64,000 nucleotides of DNA from Sphingomonas sp. (lineage in GTDB: Bacteria > Pseudomonadota > Alphaproteobacteria > Sphingomonadales > Sphingomonadaceae). This document shows, piece after piece, positions 1-8,582 of this stretch. Every line of letters begins with the position of its first letter. Position 1 is the first letter of the stretch. The stretch covers positions 117,110 to 181,109 of the forward strand of contig NZ_JAIXHL010000008.1 in assembly GCF_030145815.1 (NCBI RefSeq), written 5' to 3'. The notes beneath the pieces were generated by a model. It searched no databases. It had not been told where the DNA came from and worked only from the letters and a program-made list of their open reading frames with translations. Both the position numbers and the translations under genes were made by a program.

Positions 1-1128
1 GGCCCGACTGCCGCGATCCAGCTGCCAGCCGGGATCAAGACCATCGACGTTACTGGCAAGACGATCATCCCGGGTCTGGTCGATGCGCACGCGCATGGTC
101 CCTATGGCACCGATGAGCTGATCCCGCAGCAGAACTGGTCACTGCTCCAGAACCTCGCGCTCGGCACCACCACGTTGCATGACCCGTCGAGTCAGGCGGC
201 ACATGTCTTTGCCGCGGCGGAGATGCAGCAGGCCGGCAAGATCCTCGCCCCCCGCATCTTTTCGACCGGCGAGATCATTTATGGCGCGAAGAACGCCGGG
301 GTCTATGCGCAGATCGACAGCTATGACGACGCGCTCAATCATGTCCGCCGTCTGAAGGCGCAGGGCGCATACTCGGTGAAGAACTACAACCAGCCGCGCC
401 GCGAACAGCGCCAGATGGTGGTCGCCGCCGCACGGGCGGAGGGCATGCAGGTGGTGGCCGAGGGCGGGTCGCTGTTCGGCATGGACATGAACCTGATCGC
501 CGACGGCAATTCGACGCTGGAGCATAATGTGCCCGGCGAGGTGTTCTACAAGGATGTGCTGCAGTTCTTTGGGCAGAGCGACACCAACTACACCCCGACA
601 CTGGTCGTCACCTATGGCGGCCTGGCCGGCGATCCCTATTGGCGGCAGGCGACCAACGTCTGGGAAAACCCGCTGATGGTGCACACGCCCCCGGCGCAGC
701 TGCGCGCCGATACGATGCGCGTGACCAAGGCGCCGGAAAGCCAATTTGTCGACGATGACAATGCGCGTGAGGCGAAGAAGGTGATGCAGGCGGGCAAGCT
801 GGTTGCGATCGGCGCGCATGGCCAGCAGGCCGGAATCGGGGCGCATTGGGAGTTGTGGTCGTTCGTGCGCGGCGGCATGACCCCGGTCGAGGCGTTGCGC
901 GCGGGTACCATCGATTCGGCGAAATCGCTGGGTTACGCCAAGGATGTCGGGTCGCTGGAGCCGGGCAAGCTGGCCGACCTGCTTGTCCTCGACGCCGATC
1001 CGACAGCGGACATCCGCAACAGCGACAAGATCAACCGCGTCATGCTGGGCGGGCGAATGTACGACCCGCGCACGATGAACGAGGTCGATACCGGGACCGC
1101 GAAGCGCCGCCCTTATTGGTGGGAGTGA
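1..1128 (+). CDS. Amidohydrolase family protein, C-terminal part (5' end outside window)
   Basis: The reading frame is open from base 1 and ends at a TGA, giving 375 visible codons; the start lies before the window. Seen: PGLVDAHAHG near codon 25, the HxH metal motif of the amidohydrolase superfamily; a lysine in SVKNYNQ that could be the carboxylated metal-bridging lysine; EHNV with a metal-type histidine; and a C-terminal SLEPGKLADLLVLDADP stretch, the small beta-domain typical of imidazolonepropionase-like amidohydrolases. In sphingomonads such sequences often form the second half of a secreted TolB-propeller/amidohydrolase fusion, which cannot be tested here because the N-terminus is missing. 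The substrate is unknown; a peptide or cyclic amide is a family-based guess. Confidence 0.85.
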   Translation, partial: GPTAAIQLPAGIKTIDVTGKTIIPGLVDAHAHGPYGTDELIPQQNWSLLQNLALGTTTLHDPSSQAAHVFAAAEMQQAGKILAPRIFSTGEIIYGAKNAGVYAQIDSYDDALNHVRRLKAQGAYSVKNYNQPRREQRQMVVAAARAEGMQVVAEGGSLFGMDMNLIADGNSTLEHNVPGEVFYKDVLQFFGQSDTNYTPTLVVTYGGLAGDPYWRQATNVWENPLMVHTPPAQLRADTMRVTKAPESQFVDDDNAREAKKVMQAGKLVAIGAHGQQAGIGAHWELWSFVRGGMTPVEALRAGTIDSAKSLGYAKDVGSLEPGKLADLLVLDADPTADIRNSDKINRVMLGGRMYDPRTMNEVDTGTAKRRPYWWE

Positions 1129-1184
1129 GGGGCTAACGGCCGGGGCGGCGACGTCCAGGTCGACCCTTCGGGGTTTCGCTGTAA

Positions 1185-1202
1185 ACTGTAACCGGTTACA
1201 GT
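1185..1202. promoter_or_regulatory. Probable LacI-family operator upstream of the GH43 gene
   Basis: An 18-bp perfect palindrome, ACTGTAACCGGTTACAGT, lies 40 bp before the GH43 start codon. Its core TGTAACCGGTTAC recurs at 4134-4146, before the GH3 gene and the neighbouring lacI-type gene. An even palindrome with a central CG is the usual form of a LacI/GalR operator. That the repressor at 3066-4073 binds here is inferred from the shared site and location. Confidence 0.7.
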
Positions 1203-1242
1203 CTCGGCGAGCGCGTCGCTGCGCAGGTTTGGGAGATGATCG

Positions 1243-3069
1243 ATGCGTGCAACCCTTGCTTTGGCGATGGCCGCCCTGTGCACGGCAGGCGCCGCGAGCG
1301 CTCAGTCCGGCAAGCGCAGCTATGCCAATCCGATCGATCTCGATTACCGCTACAATTATGAGCAGGTGAACGAGGATATCTCGTACCGCACCGGCGCCGA
1401 TCCGGTGATCATCCGCCACAAGGGCGCTTATTATCTCTTCCAGACGCTGGCCGAGGGCTATTGGCGCTCGACCAACCTGATCGACTGGACCTTCATCACC
1501 CCCAGCCGCTGGGAAAAGGGCGGGTTCGTGGCGCCCGCCGCCTGGTCGGATGGCGAGCGACTATATTTGATGCCGTCGATGATGGAGCCGGGGTCGGTCT
1601 ATATCTCCGACGCGCCGGAGACGGGCAAGCTCGACTATTTCGTCCGCCGCATGCCGCGCCTGCCTGGCCAGATCTGGCCGGGTGGCGAGGCAAACATGAA
1701 GCCCGGTGATGTGCCGCCCGGACCATGGGATCCGGCGCTGTTCCTGGACGATGACGGCAAATGGTATTTCTATTGGGGATCATCCAACGTCTTCCCGCTC
1801 TATGGCATCGGGATCGAGTTCAAGGACGGCCGGATGATCTACAAGGGCCGCGCGACCGAGGCGTTCAAGCTCGACCCCGACAATCATGGCTGGGAACGCT
1901 TCGGTCAGGATCATTCGGGCACCCTGCCCGACGGCACCCCGATCAAGCCGTTCATGGAAGGCGCCTGGATGACCAAGGTCGCCGGGACCTACTACCTGCA
2001 ATATGGCGCACCGGGCACCGAGTATAATGCCTATGCCAATGGCGCCTACACCTCAAAATCGCCGCTCGGTCCGTTCACCTATGCGCCGTGGAACCCGGTC
2101 GCCTACAAGCCCGGCGGGTTTGTCGAAGGCGCGGGGCATGGCTCGACGGTGCAGGATCATCACGGCAATTGGTGGAACAGCGGCACGCCGTGGCTCGGCC
2201 ATAACTGGACGTTCGAGCGGCGGATCAACCTGTTCCCCACGCGGTTCGAGGCGGATGGGCAGATGTGGGCCTCATCGCGCTTCGGCGATTTCCCGCACTG
2301 GATGCCGGAGGGGAAGGTCGAGGACATCGAGGGGCTGTTCACCGGCTGGATGCTGCTGTCGTACCGCAAGAAGCTGACCGCATCCTCGACGCTGGGCGAA
2401 TATGACGCGAGCCGCGCGGCGGACGAGAATCCGCGGACCTTTTGGGTCGCCGCCAGCAAACAGCCGGGTGAGACGCTGACGATGGACCTGGGCGCGGCGA
2501 AGAGCGTGCGCGCGATCCAGGTCAATTTCGCCGACTATAAGTCCGGTCGCTATGGCGACGCGCCGGACATCTATACCGAGTTCTCATTGGAGGGATCGCT
2601 CGACGGCAAGAGTTGGTCAAAGCTCGCAGAGACCGAAGCCCCGCGCCGCGACCGGCCTAACGCCTATTTCCAGCTTGAGGTGCCGGCCAAGGTCCGCTTT
2701 GTCCGGTACGTCCATGGCCATATCGGCGGCGCGCATCTGGCGATCAACGACCTGCGGGTGTTCGGGAATGCCGATGGCCGAGCTCCCACCATGCCGGGGG
2801 CGGTGGCGCCGGTGCGCGACACGGACGAACGCAATGCGACGGTGCGCTGGCGCAAGGTGCCAGGGGCGGTGGGGTACAACGTCATGTGGGGGATCCGCCC
2901 GGACCGGCTGACGCTGACCTATCAGGTCTTTGCCGACGAACTGAGTGACGGCCCGCAGGCGCGCCTCGACCTGCGCGCGCTCAACAAGGGCGTCGGCTAT
3001 TACGCGGCCGTCGAGGCGTTCAACGAAGCCGGCGTATCGAAACGCAGCAAGCCAGTGCGGGTGCGTTAA
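1243..3069 (+). CDS. Secreted family 43-type glycoside hydrolase with discoidin and fibronectin III domains
   Basis: 608 aa. A signal peptide ends near AGAASA-QS (about residue 20). The five-bladed propeller of GH43 covers roughly residues 45-350, with the expected acids visible: Asp53 in ADPVI (base), Asp163 in WDPALFLDDDG (pKa modulator) and Glu239 in FMEGAWMTK (acid). A discoidin/F5-8C (CBM32-like) domain follows at about 385-505 and a fibronectin type III-like domain at about 515-608. GH43 enzymes cleave arabinose, xylose or galactose linkages; the exact substrate is not readable. The gene follows a perfect operator palindrome. Its TAA overlaps the convergent lacI stop by four bases. The neighbouring GH3 enzyme probably finishes the released oligosaccharides in the periplasm. 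Confidence 0.88.
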   Translation: MRATLALAMAALCTAGAASAQSGKRSYANPIDLDYRYNYEQVNEDISYRTGADPVIIRHKGAYYLFQTLAEGYWRSTNLIDWTFITPSRWEKGGFVAPAAWSDGERLYLMPSMMEPGSVYISDAPETGKLDYFVRRMPRLPGQIWPGGEANMKPGDVPPGPWDPALFLDDDGKWYFYWGSSNVFPLYGIGIEFKDGRMIYKGRATEAFKLDPDNHGWERFGQDHSGTLPDGTPIKPFMEGAWMTKVAGTYYLQYGAPGTEYNAYANGAYTSKSPLGPFTYAPWNPVAYKPGGFVEGAGHGSTVQDHHGNWWNSGTPWLGHNWTFERRINLFPTRFEADGQMWASSRFGDFPHWMPEGKVEDIEGLFTGWMLLSYRKKLTASSTLGEYDASRAADENPRTFWVAASKQPGETLTMDLGAAKSVRAIQVNFADYKSGRYGDAPDIYTEFSLEGSLDGKSWSKLAETEAPRRDRPNAYFQLEVPAKVRFVRYVHGHIGGAHLAINDLRVFGNADGRAPTMPGAVAPVRDTDERNATVRWRKVPGAVGYNVMWGIRPDRLTLTYQVFADELSDGPQARLDLRALNKGVGYYAAVEAFNEAGVSKRSKPVRVR

Positions 3070-4073
3070 CCCGCACTGGTCGCCCGAACGACCAGTTCGG
3101 CCTGATGAAGCTCGGCGCGCGTGTCGGCGCCTTCACCCTCCAGCACGTTGATCACCCGGCCGATCGCCTCCTCGCCCAGTTCGGCAATCCGCACACGCAT
3201 CGTGGTGACGCCGAGATAGCGGGCGAGCGGGATATCGTCGAAGCCCGCGACGGCGACCTGTCCCGGCACATCGATTCCGGCGGCGCGCAAGCCTTGAAGA
3301 CAGCCCAGCGCCATCATGTCGTTGGCAGCAAACACTGCGTCGCATGCGAACTCGCCCGCGGCTACCGCGCGTGCGACAGCCTCTCCGCCCTCTTCGGCGA
3401 AGTCGCCGGGCAACACGATCGGCTCGGTCCCGGGCAGGTGCCGCGCGATGCTGGCGCGGAATGCGGTGGCGCGCTCGTCCGCATCGATATTCCCGTCCGG
3501 CCCGGCGATATGGACGATCCGGCGGCGCCCGGTGGCAACCAGATGCGCGACCATCGCCTCGGTCGCGGTGGCGTTGTCGAGCCGAACAGTGGCAATATCG
3601 GCAATGCTGCGCGGCCCGTTGATGATCAGCGCGGGCAGCGCGGTTGGCAGCGCGCGACGCAGCATCCCTTCCGACAAATGCGGCGCCATCACCACCAGTC
3701 CGTCAACACGACCGCGCATCGCGCGCAGCGCCACCGCCGCCTGCTCGCTATCGTCGTGCATCACCGACAGCAGCATCACATAGCCGCGCCGGCTTGCCTC
3801 ACGGTCCATGCCGCGGACGAACTCGCTGAAGAACTCGCCATGCAAGTCGGGCAAAACGACGCCGATCGCGTGCGCGCGCGCCAGGCTGAGGCTGCGCGCA
3901 CCGGCATGGGGGACATAGCCAAGCTCGGCAGCGGCGGCGATCACCCGCTCGCGCGTCTCGGCGCGGACGTTGCCCAAGCCATTGAGCGCGCGCGAGACCG
4001 AGGCGATCGACACCTGTGCGTGCCGTGCCACATCCCGAATCGTCGCCTCGCCCATCTCGTCTTGTCCCCCCAT
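3066..4073 (-). CDS. LacI-family transcriptional regulator
   Basis: 335 aa from the first ATG. The N-terminus has the LacI helix-turn-helix and hinge: ATIRDVARHAQVSIASVSRA, then AAAELGYVPHAGARSLS. The rest is a periplasmic-binding-protein-like ligand domain (IGVVLPDLHGEFFSE..., DAVFAANDMMALG, VAGFDDIP). A second ATG six codons in (4055) has a G-rich stretch upstream and could be the true start. The gene lies between a GH43 and a GH3 gene, and both flanking upstream regions hold the same palindrome, so it most likely represses both hydrolase genes and itself until an oligosaccharide or sugar binds. A 10-bp palindrome AGAACGTTCT (4078-4087) sits just before the start and may add to autoregulation. 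Confidence 0.92.
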   Translation of the reverse strand: MGGQDEMGEATIRDVARHAQVSIASVSRALNGLGNVRAETRERVIAAAAELGYVPHAGARSLSLARAHAIGVVLPDLHGEFFSEFVRGMDREASRRGYVMLLSVMHDDSEQAAVALRAMRGRVDGLVVMAPHLSEGMLRRALPTALPALIINGPRSIADIATVRLDNATATEAMVAHLVATGRRRIVHIAGPDGNIDADERATAFRASIARHLPGTEPIVLPGDFAEEGGEAVARAVAAGEFACDAVFAANDMMALGCLQGLRAAGIDVPGQVAVAGFDDIPLARYLGVTTMRVRIAELGEEAIGRVINVLEGEGADTRAELHQAELVVRATSAG

Positions 4074-4133
4074 TTTGAGAACGTTCTTCTCTACCGGGTC
4101 ATTCCCGATTGCAAACGCGTTCGTTAGGCGTCA

Positions 4134-4147
4134 TGTAACCGGTTACG
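4134..4147. promoter_or_regulatory. Second copy of the LacI-type operator, between lacI-type and GH3 genes
   Basis: TGTAACCGGTTACG, with a 12-bp perfect palindromic core at 4135-4146. It matches the core of the site at 1185-1202 and lies 61 bp upstream of the repressor start and 90 bp upstream of the GH3 start. This divergent intergenic region is where an autoregulating repressor would be expected to bind. Confidence 0.7.
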
Positions 4148-4236
4148 GTTTGCCGCGACGCCGTCAATTCGGCGCGCGCCAGCCATTGTTATTTCGCATA
4201 CGCTTGCCGGTGCAACCCGTTCAGGAGAGGATCACC

Positions 4237-6534
4237 ATGTTCGACACCCGGATTTCCCGCCGCGCCGCTCTGATGGGCGCAGGTGCGGTCGCCGCATGGC
4301 TGCACAGCCCGGCGCGGGCGTTGATGGGCGAGGCCGCGAAGATCGAGGTCCCCGGTTTCGTTGACGCGCTGATCGCCAAGATGACGCTCGCCGAAAAGGC
4401 GGGGCAGCTCAGCCTGATGGCGTCCGCCTGGGGCGGCGGCGCGGCGATCGCGATGAACCCGCCGAGCGGCTCCAACGCGAACTTCGCGCAGCAGGTCGAC
4501 GAAGTGCGTCAGGGTCGGATCACCGGCGTGTTCAACGGCAACAATGCCCGCATGTGCCGCATCATGCAGACTGCGGCGATGAAGGACTCACGGCTCAAGA
4601 TTCCGCTGATCTTCGCCGCCGACATCATCCATGGCCACCGGACCATCTTCCCCGTCCCGCTGGGCGAGGCGGCGAGCTTTGAGCCGCTGCTTGCGCAAAA
4701 GGCGGCGGCTGCCGCGTCGTTCGAGGCGGCGGCTGCGGGCATCGACTGGACCTTTGCGCCGATGGTCGACATCGCGCGCGACCAGCGCTGGGGCCGCGGG
4801 GTCGAGGGTGCGGGCGAGGATGTGCTGCTCGGCAATTTGTTCGCCGAAGCGCGCGTGCGCGGTTTTCAGGGCAAGAGCCTCAAGGCGATCGACACAATGA
4901 TGGCCTGCGCCAAGCATTTCGCTGCCTATGGCGCGGCGGAGGCCGGGCTCGACTATAACACCGTCGACGTGTCCGAGCGCACGTTGCGCGAAGTCTATTT
5001 CCCGCCGTTCCAGGCTGCATTCGCGGCTGGTGCGCCGACCGCGATGGCTGCGTTCAACGAATTGTCGGGCGTTCCGGCGACGGGCAATGAATGGCTGATG
5101 CGCAAGATTTTGCGCGACGAATGGGGTTTCGACGGCTTCGTCGTCTCCGACTACACCGGCGACATGGAAATGATCGCGCACGGCTATGCCGCCGATGCGC
5201 GTGAAGCGACCAAGCTCGCCTTCATGGCCGGCGTGGACATGAGCATGACCAGCGGCTTCTACCGCGATCACCTGCCCGACCTGGTCGAGAAGGGCGAGGT
5301 GCCGATGGCGCGCGTCGACGAATCGGTGCGCAAGGTGCTGGCGCTCAAGGCCAAGCTCGGCCTGTTCGAGGATCCGTTCCGTCGCATCGACGAAAAGCGT
5401 GAAGCAGCGCGCACCCGCACCAAGGAGAATCTGGCGCTGGCACGCGAGGCGGGCAAGCGCTCGATCGTCATGCTCAAGAATGACGGCGACCTGCTGCCGC
5501 TGCCCAAGAGCGACAAGAAGATCGCGATCATCGGCCCGTTCGCTGAGGGGCAGCACGACCTGAATGGCCCGTGGTGTGTCTATGGCGACAACAAGCAGGC
5601 GATCGATCTGGCGACCGGGGTGCGCAATGCGCTCGGCAAGAACGCGCCCGTGACGGTGACGCTCGGCTCCAAGGTCGAAGAACCGCTCGACGGTGGCATT
5701 GCTGCGGCGGTAGCGGCGGCGAACGCGGCGGACGTCGTGCTGCTCGCCATCGGCGAGAGCGAGAACATGTCGGGCGAGGCGCAGTCGCGCACCAGCATCA
5801 CCGTTCCTGCGCCGCAGATGGCGCTGGCCGAAGCGGTCGCCGCAACCGGCAAGCCGATCGTCGTGCTGCTCAAGAATGGCCGCGCGCTGGCGCTGGAGGG
5901 GGCGGTCAAGAACGCGCCCGCGATCCTTGTCACTTGGTTCCTGGGGTCGGAAAGCGGCAATGCCATCGCCGACGTGCTGTTCGGCGACTATAGCCCCTCG
6001 GCGCGTCTGCCGATCAGCTTCCCGCGCGAATCGGGGCAGCAGCCCTATCATTATGCGCACAAGCCGACCGGCCGCCCGAACCCGAGCGACGACAAGCTCG
6101 AGCCCTACAAGACCCGCTGGCGGACCAGCCCCAACTCGTCGCTCTATCCGTTCGGTCACGGCCTGACCTATGGCAAGGTCGAATATGCGGGTCTGGCCCC
6201 GCAACAGGGAACGCTGTCGTGGGACGGCGAGATCGCCTTCACCGCGACGATCACCAATCGCGGCACCCGGGCGATCGAAGAAGTGGTGCAGCTCTATATC
6301 CGCGACCGCGCGGCGAGCATCACCCGTCCGGTGCGTGAGCTCAAGGCGTTCCGCAAGCTGGCGCTGGCCCCCGGCGCGAGCGAGACGGTGCGCTTTGTGC
6401 TGCGCCGCCGCGACCTGCAGTTCATCGGCATGAACCTGAAGCCCACGGTCGAGCCGGGCCTGTTCGACGTGTGGATCGCGCCCTCGGCGGAAGCGCAGGG
6501 CGTGCATTCGACCTTTACCCTCGCAGCGGCCTGA
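4237..6534 (+). CDS. bglX: Glycoside hydrolase family 3 beta-glucosidase, Tat-exported
   Basis: 765 aa from the ATG at 4237, chosen because AGGAG lies seven bases upstream; an upstream in-frame extension would run through the divergent promoter. The N-terminus RISRRAALMGAGAVAAW has the paired arginines and hydrophobic run of a Tat signal. The GH3 barrel shows KHFAAYGAAEAGLDYN and the nucleophile Asp305 in GFVVSDYTGD. The second alpha/beta domain follows, and the C-terminus holds a fibronectin III-like domain (about 680-760). BglX-type enzymes release glucose or xylose from the non-reducing end of oligosaccharides in the periplasm. It is probably co-regulated with the GH43 gene through the shared operator. 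The symbol is by family, not proven orthology. Confidence 0.9.
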   Translation: MFDTRISRRAALMGAGAVAAWLHSPARALMGEAAKIEVPGFVDALIAKMTLAEKAGQLSLMASAWGGGAAIAMNPPSGSNANFAQQVDEVRQGRITGVFNGNNARMCRIMQTAAMKDSRLKIPLIFAADIIHGHRTIFPVPLGEAASFEPLLAQKAAAAASFEAAAAGIDWTFAPMVDIARDQRWGRGVEGAGEDVLLGNLFAEARVRGFQGKSLKAIDTMMACAKHFAAYGAAEAGLDYNTVDVSERTLREVYFPPFQAAFAAGAPTAMAAFNELSGVPATGNEWLMRKILRDEWGFDGFVVSDYTGDMEMIAHGYAADAREATKLAFMAGVDMSMTSGFYRDHLPDLVEKGEVPMARVDESVRKVLALKAKLGLFEDPFRRIDEKREAARTRTKENLALAREAGKRSIVMLKNDGDLLPLPKSDKKIAIIGPFAEGQHDLNGPWCVYGDNKQAIDLATGVRNALGKNAPVTVTLGSKVEEPLDGGIAAAVAAANAADVVLLAIGESENMSGEAQSRTSITVPAPQMALAEAVAATGKPIVVLLKNGRALALEGAVKNAPAILVTWFLGSESGNAIADVLFGDYSPSARLPISFPRESGQQPYHYAHKPTGRPNPSDDKLEPYKTRWRTSPNSSLYPFGHGLTYGKVEYAGLAPQQGTLSWDGEIAFTATITNRGTRAIEEVVQLYIRDRAASITRPVRELKAFRKLALAPGASETVRFVLRRRDLQFIGMNLKPTVEPGLFDVWIAPSAEAQGVHSTFTLAAA

Positions 6535-6562
6535 CGGCCGCGCGCCCCGGACCTGGTCCGGG

Positions 6563-6610
6563 ATTCGGCACCGCTCCAGCTCCCCCTCCTCCCCCGGGGC
6601 GGTGCCGAAT
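6563..6610. repeat. Inverted repeat (first of two stem-loops after the GH3 gene)
   Basis: ATTCGGCACCGC (6563-6574) is matched by its exact complement GCGGTGCCGAAT (6599-6610) across a 24-base C-rich loop. The arm shares TCGGCACCG with the much longer hairpin at 6647-6728, so both may come from one repeat family. A role in ending GH3 transcription is possible, but there is no U-tract. Confidence 0.6.
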
Positions 6611-6646
6611 TTGGGGGAGTTTGAAACGTTTTCAGCTTCGCTGAAT

Positions 6647-6728
6647 CGGCACCGGCCCGCTCCCCCACCCGGCCACCCAACGCCAGTGTATTCTATGGGT
6701 GGCCGGGTGGGGGAGCGGGCCGGTGCCG
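6647..6728. repeat. 33-bp perfect inverted repeat between convergent GH3 and transporter genes
   Basis: The arms 6647-6679 and 6696-6728 are exact reverse complements over 33 bases, separated by a 16-base loop (6680-6695). The arms are very GC-rich and begin CGGCACCGGCCCGC. The element lies 112 bp after the GH3 stop and 17 bp after the sugar-transporter stop, where a bidirectional terminator would act. Its length and perfection suggest a mobile REP-like palindrome rather than an ordinary terminator. Confidence 0.75.
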
Positions 6729-6745
6729 CCTAACTGAAAACAACT

Positions 6746-8092
6746 CTATCCGCGTAGATCGCGGACAATCTGGGCATGTGCCCCGCGCGCGAGCGGGTTG
6801 AGCGCCATCATGACGCACGAGAAGATGAGGAAGGCGAGCGGGACCGCGCCGATCGTCAGGCGCATGGCGGTCAGGGTCGCCGCGCTTTGCTCGACATTGG
6901 CGACATAGCCCGCGGCATCGAAGCCAAAGCCGATAATCGCGGTGGCGATGCCGATCGCGACGCGTTGCAGCAGCGCCGCCATGCCGAACACCGCGCCCTC
7001 GACGCGCAGGCCGGTGCGCTGCTCGCCATATTCGATCGTGTTGGGCAGCATCGCCCAGAACACGAAATTGAGCCCGACGATCATCGCCTGCATCGCCATC
7101 AGATAGGCCTGCATCACCCCCGCGCGGTGGATATCGAACAGGGCGAATGCCGCGAGCCCTGCGCTGGCAAGCCCGGCGGCAAGGAACCACAGCCCGCGCG
7201 CGCCGATGCGGCGGCGGAGCAACATCCACAACGGGACCGACACCGCGCTGACCACGCTCATCGACGCGAGCGCCAGCTGCCCGCTCGCCTCGTCGTGCAG
7301 GAAATATTTGAAATAATAGAGGACCGACTTGTTGAGGATCGTCACCGCGACGATGACCGCCATCATTGCGAGGTTGAGCGTGACGAAGGCGCGGTTGGCG
7401 GCGATCACGCGCAATGCGGTCAGCACCGGAACCGCCGCGGCGCGCTCGGGCACATCGGCTTCGCGATAGCTGGCACCGACCACCGCAAGGATCGCCGCTC
7501 CGGCGAGTGCGAACAGGATCGCCGCGCCGAAATAGGCGTCCGCCGCTGCCTCTACGCCGAGCAGACCCGAGCCCAGCGGAACGGTGCCGAGCGCGACGAC
7601 GATCGCGGCGAGCGTGCCCGACAGCATGCGCACGCCGGCGACGAAGGCGCGGTCATTACTGTCGGCGCTGACCCGCGCGCTCATCGCCAGATAGGGGACG
7701 TTCAAAAAGGCATAGGCGGTGCGGAAGAGGATATGGCCCGCAAAAATGCCCGCCATCCCCCAATAGCCGGGCACGAGCGGCGGGAGATAGGCAAGCATGA
7801 AGCCAAGCCCGAGCGGCGCCCCGCCGAGCGCAAGCAAGCGCCCGAGTCCCCCGCGCGGCTCATGCCGGTCGGCGAGCAGCCCGGCGGCGAAGTTCGCAAT
7901 CCCGTCCCACACCGATGCCGCAAGGAAGATCGTCGCCGCCACCCCCACCGGCAGCCCTAAGGCGTCGGTGTAGTAGAACAGCAGGAAGAGCATCGCGCTC
8001 TGCCAGTAGAGATTGAACGCAAAGTCCCCGAACCCGAACAAGGCGAGGCGGAAGCGGGTGGGACGCGGCGCGGGGATCGCGTCAGTCGGCAA
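6746..8092 (-). CDS. MFS sugar transporter of the GPH (glycoside-pentoside-hexuronide) type
   Basis: 448 aa with about 12 hydrophobic segments. The N-terminus (FGFGDFAFNLYWQSAMLFLLF then YYTDALGLP and SVWDGIANFAAGLLADR) matches the melibiose carrier/GPH pattern, with the acidic residue of the first loop. The start reads as TTG at 8092; no in-frame ATG is available before the first membrane segment, so it is uncertain. It overlaps the preceding membrane-protein gene by 11 bases and is the last gene of the smc run. GPH carriers take up sugars or glycosides with H+ or Na+. The convergent GH3/GH43 locus next door makes import of its products plausible, but the two are not in one operon. Confidence 0.85.
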   Translation of the reverse strand: MPTDAIPAPRPTRFRLALFGFGDFAFNLYWQSAMLFLLFYYTDALGLPVGVAATIFLAASVWDGIANFAAGLLADRHEPRGGLGRLLALGGAPLGLGFMLAYLPPLVPGYWGMAGIFAGHILFRTAYAFLNVPYLAMSARVSADSNDRAFVAGVRMLSGTLAAIVVALGTVPLGSGLLGVEAAADAYFGAAILFALAGAAILAVVGASYREADVPERAAAVPVLTALRVIAANRAFVTLNLAMMAVIVAVTILNKSVLYYFKYFLHDEASGQLALASMSVVSAVSVPLWMLLRRRIGARGLWFLAAGLASAGLAAFALFDIHRAGVMQAYLMAMQAMIVGLNFVFWAMLPNTIEYGEQRTGLRVEGAVFGMAALLQRVAIGIATAIIGFGFDAAGYVANVEQSAATLTAMRLTIGAVPLAFLIFSCVMMALNPLARGAHAQIVRDLRG

Positions 8093-8582
8093 GGCGCACC
8101 GCGATCCCGTTGGTGGCCAGCTGGCGCAGCAGATCCGCCGCGCGCTGCGCGTCGAGCGCCCGTTGCGGAACGATCAGCGGGCCGCAGCGCGATAGCAAAA
8201 TGATGTAGTCGGGGCTGGCGATCGCGGCACGGATCGACTTCCACGGAAACACGCTATCCGTCCCGTGAATGCATCCGCCATGACGGATTTCGACATCATC
8301 CCATGCCGTGAAGGGCGCGCAGAGAGCGTGCTGGTCGATCCATTGCTCGAGCGTCCGGCGAGATAGGCTGGGCGTCAGCCATGCGACAGTGGCGATCGCC
8401 ACCGCCACCCCTGGAATGGCGACCAGCTTAGCCTCGCCTACTACAAGTGCCAGCAGCCCGAGTGATGCGGTGATGGTCACGAGGATCGCGACCGAGCGCA
8501 GCGAGGGGCGTGCGAGTTTGCCGAGAAGCCGCCGTATCGGCGCGATATCCGCGACCGAGAAATAATGAACGTCGCTGCGCAT
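8082..8582 (-). CDS. Small membrane protein, YcxB-like
   Basis: 166 aa from the ATG at 8582, which overlaps the smc stop as TGATG; a GTG one codon upstream is the alternative. Two adjacent hydrophobic segments (about residues 32-75) form a hairpin. The C-terminal half (DSVFPWKSIRAAIASPDYIILL then a VPQRAL stretch) resembles the cytosolic PH-like domain of YcxB-type proteins. Function is unknown. It lies between smc and the transporter and is probably translated from the same transcript. Confidence 0.7.
   Translation of the reverse strand: MRSDVHYFSVADIAPIRRLLGKLARPSLRSVAILVTITASLGLLALVVGEAKLVAIPGVAVAIATVAWLTPSLSRRTLEQWIDQHALCAPFTAWDDVEIRHGGCIHGTDSVFPWKSIRAAIASPDYIILLSRCGPLIVPQRALDAQRAADLLRQLATNGIAVRLAD

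Noticed and set aside
4588..6507. Long minus-strand open frame opposite the GH3 gene
   Set aside because: Antisense shadow; the GH3 gene has signal, catalytic residues and a ribosome-binding site.
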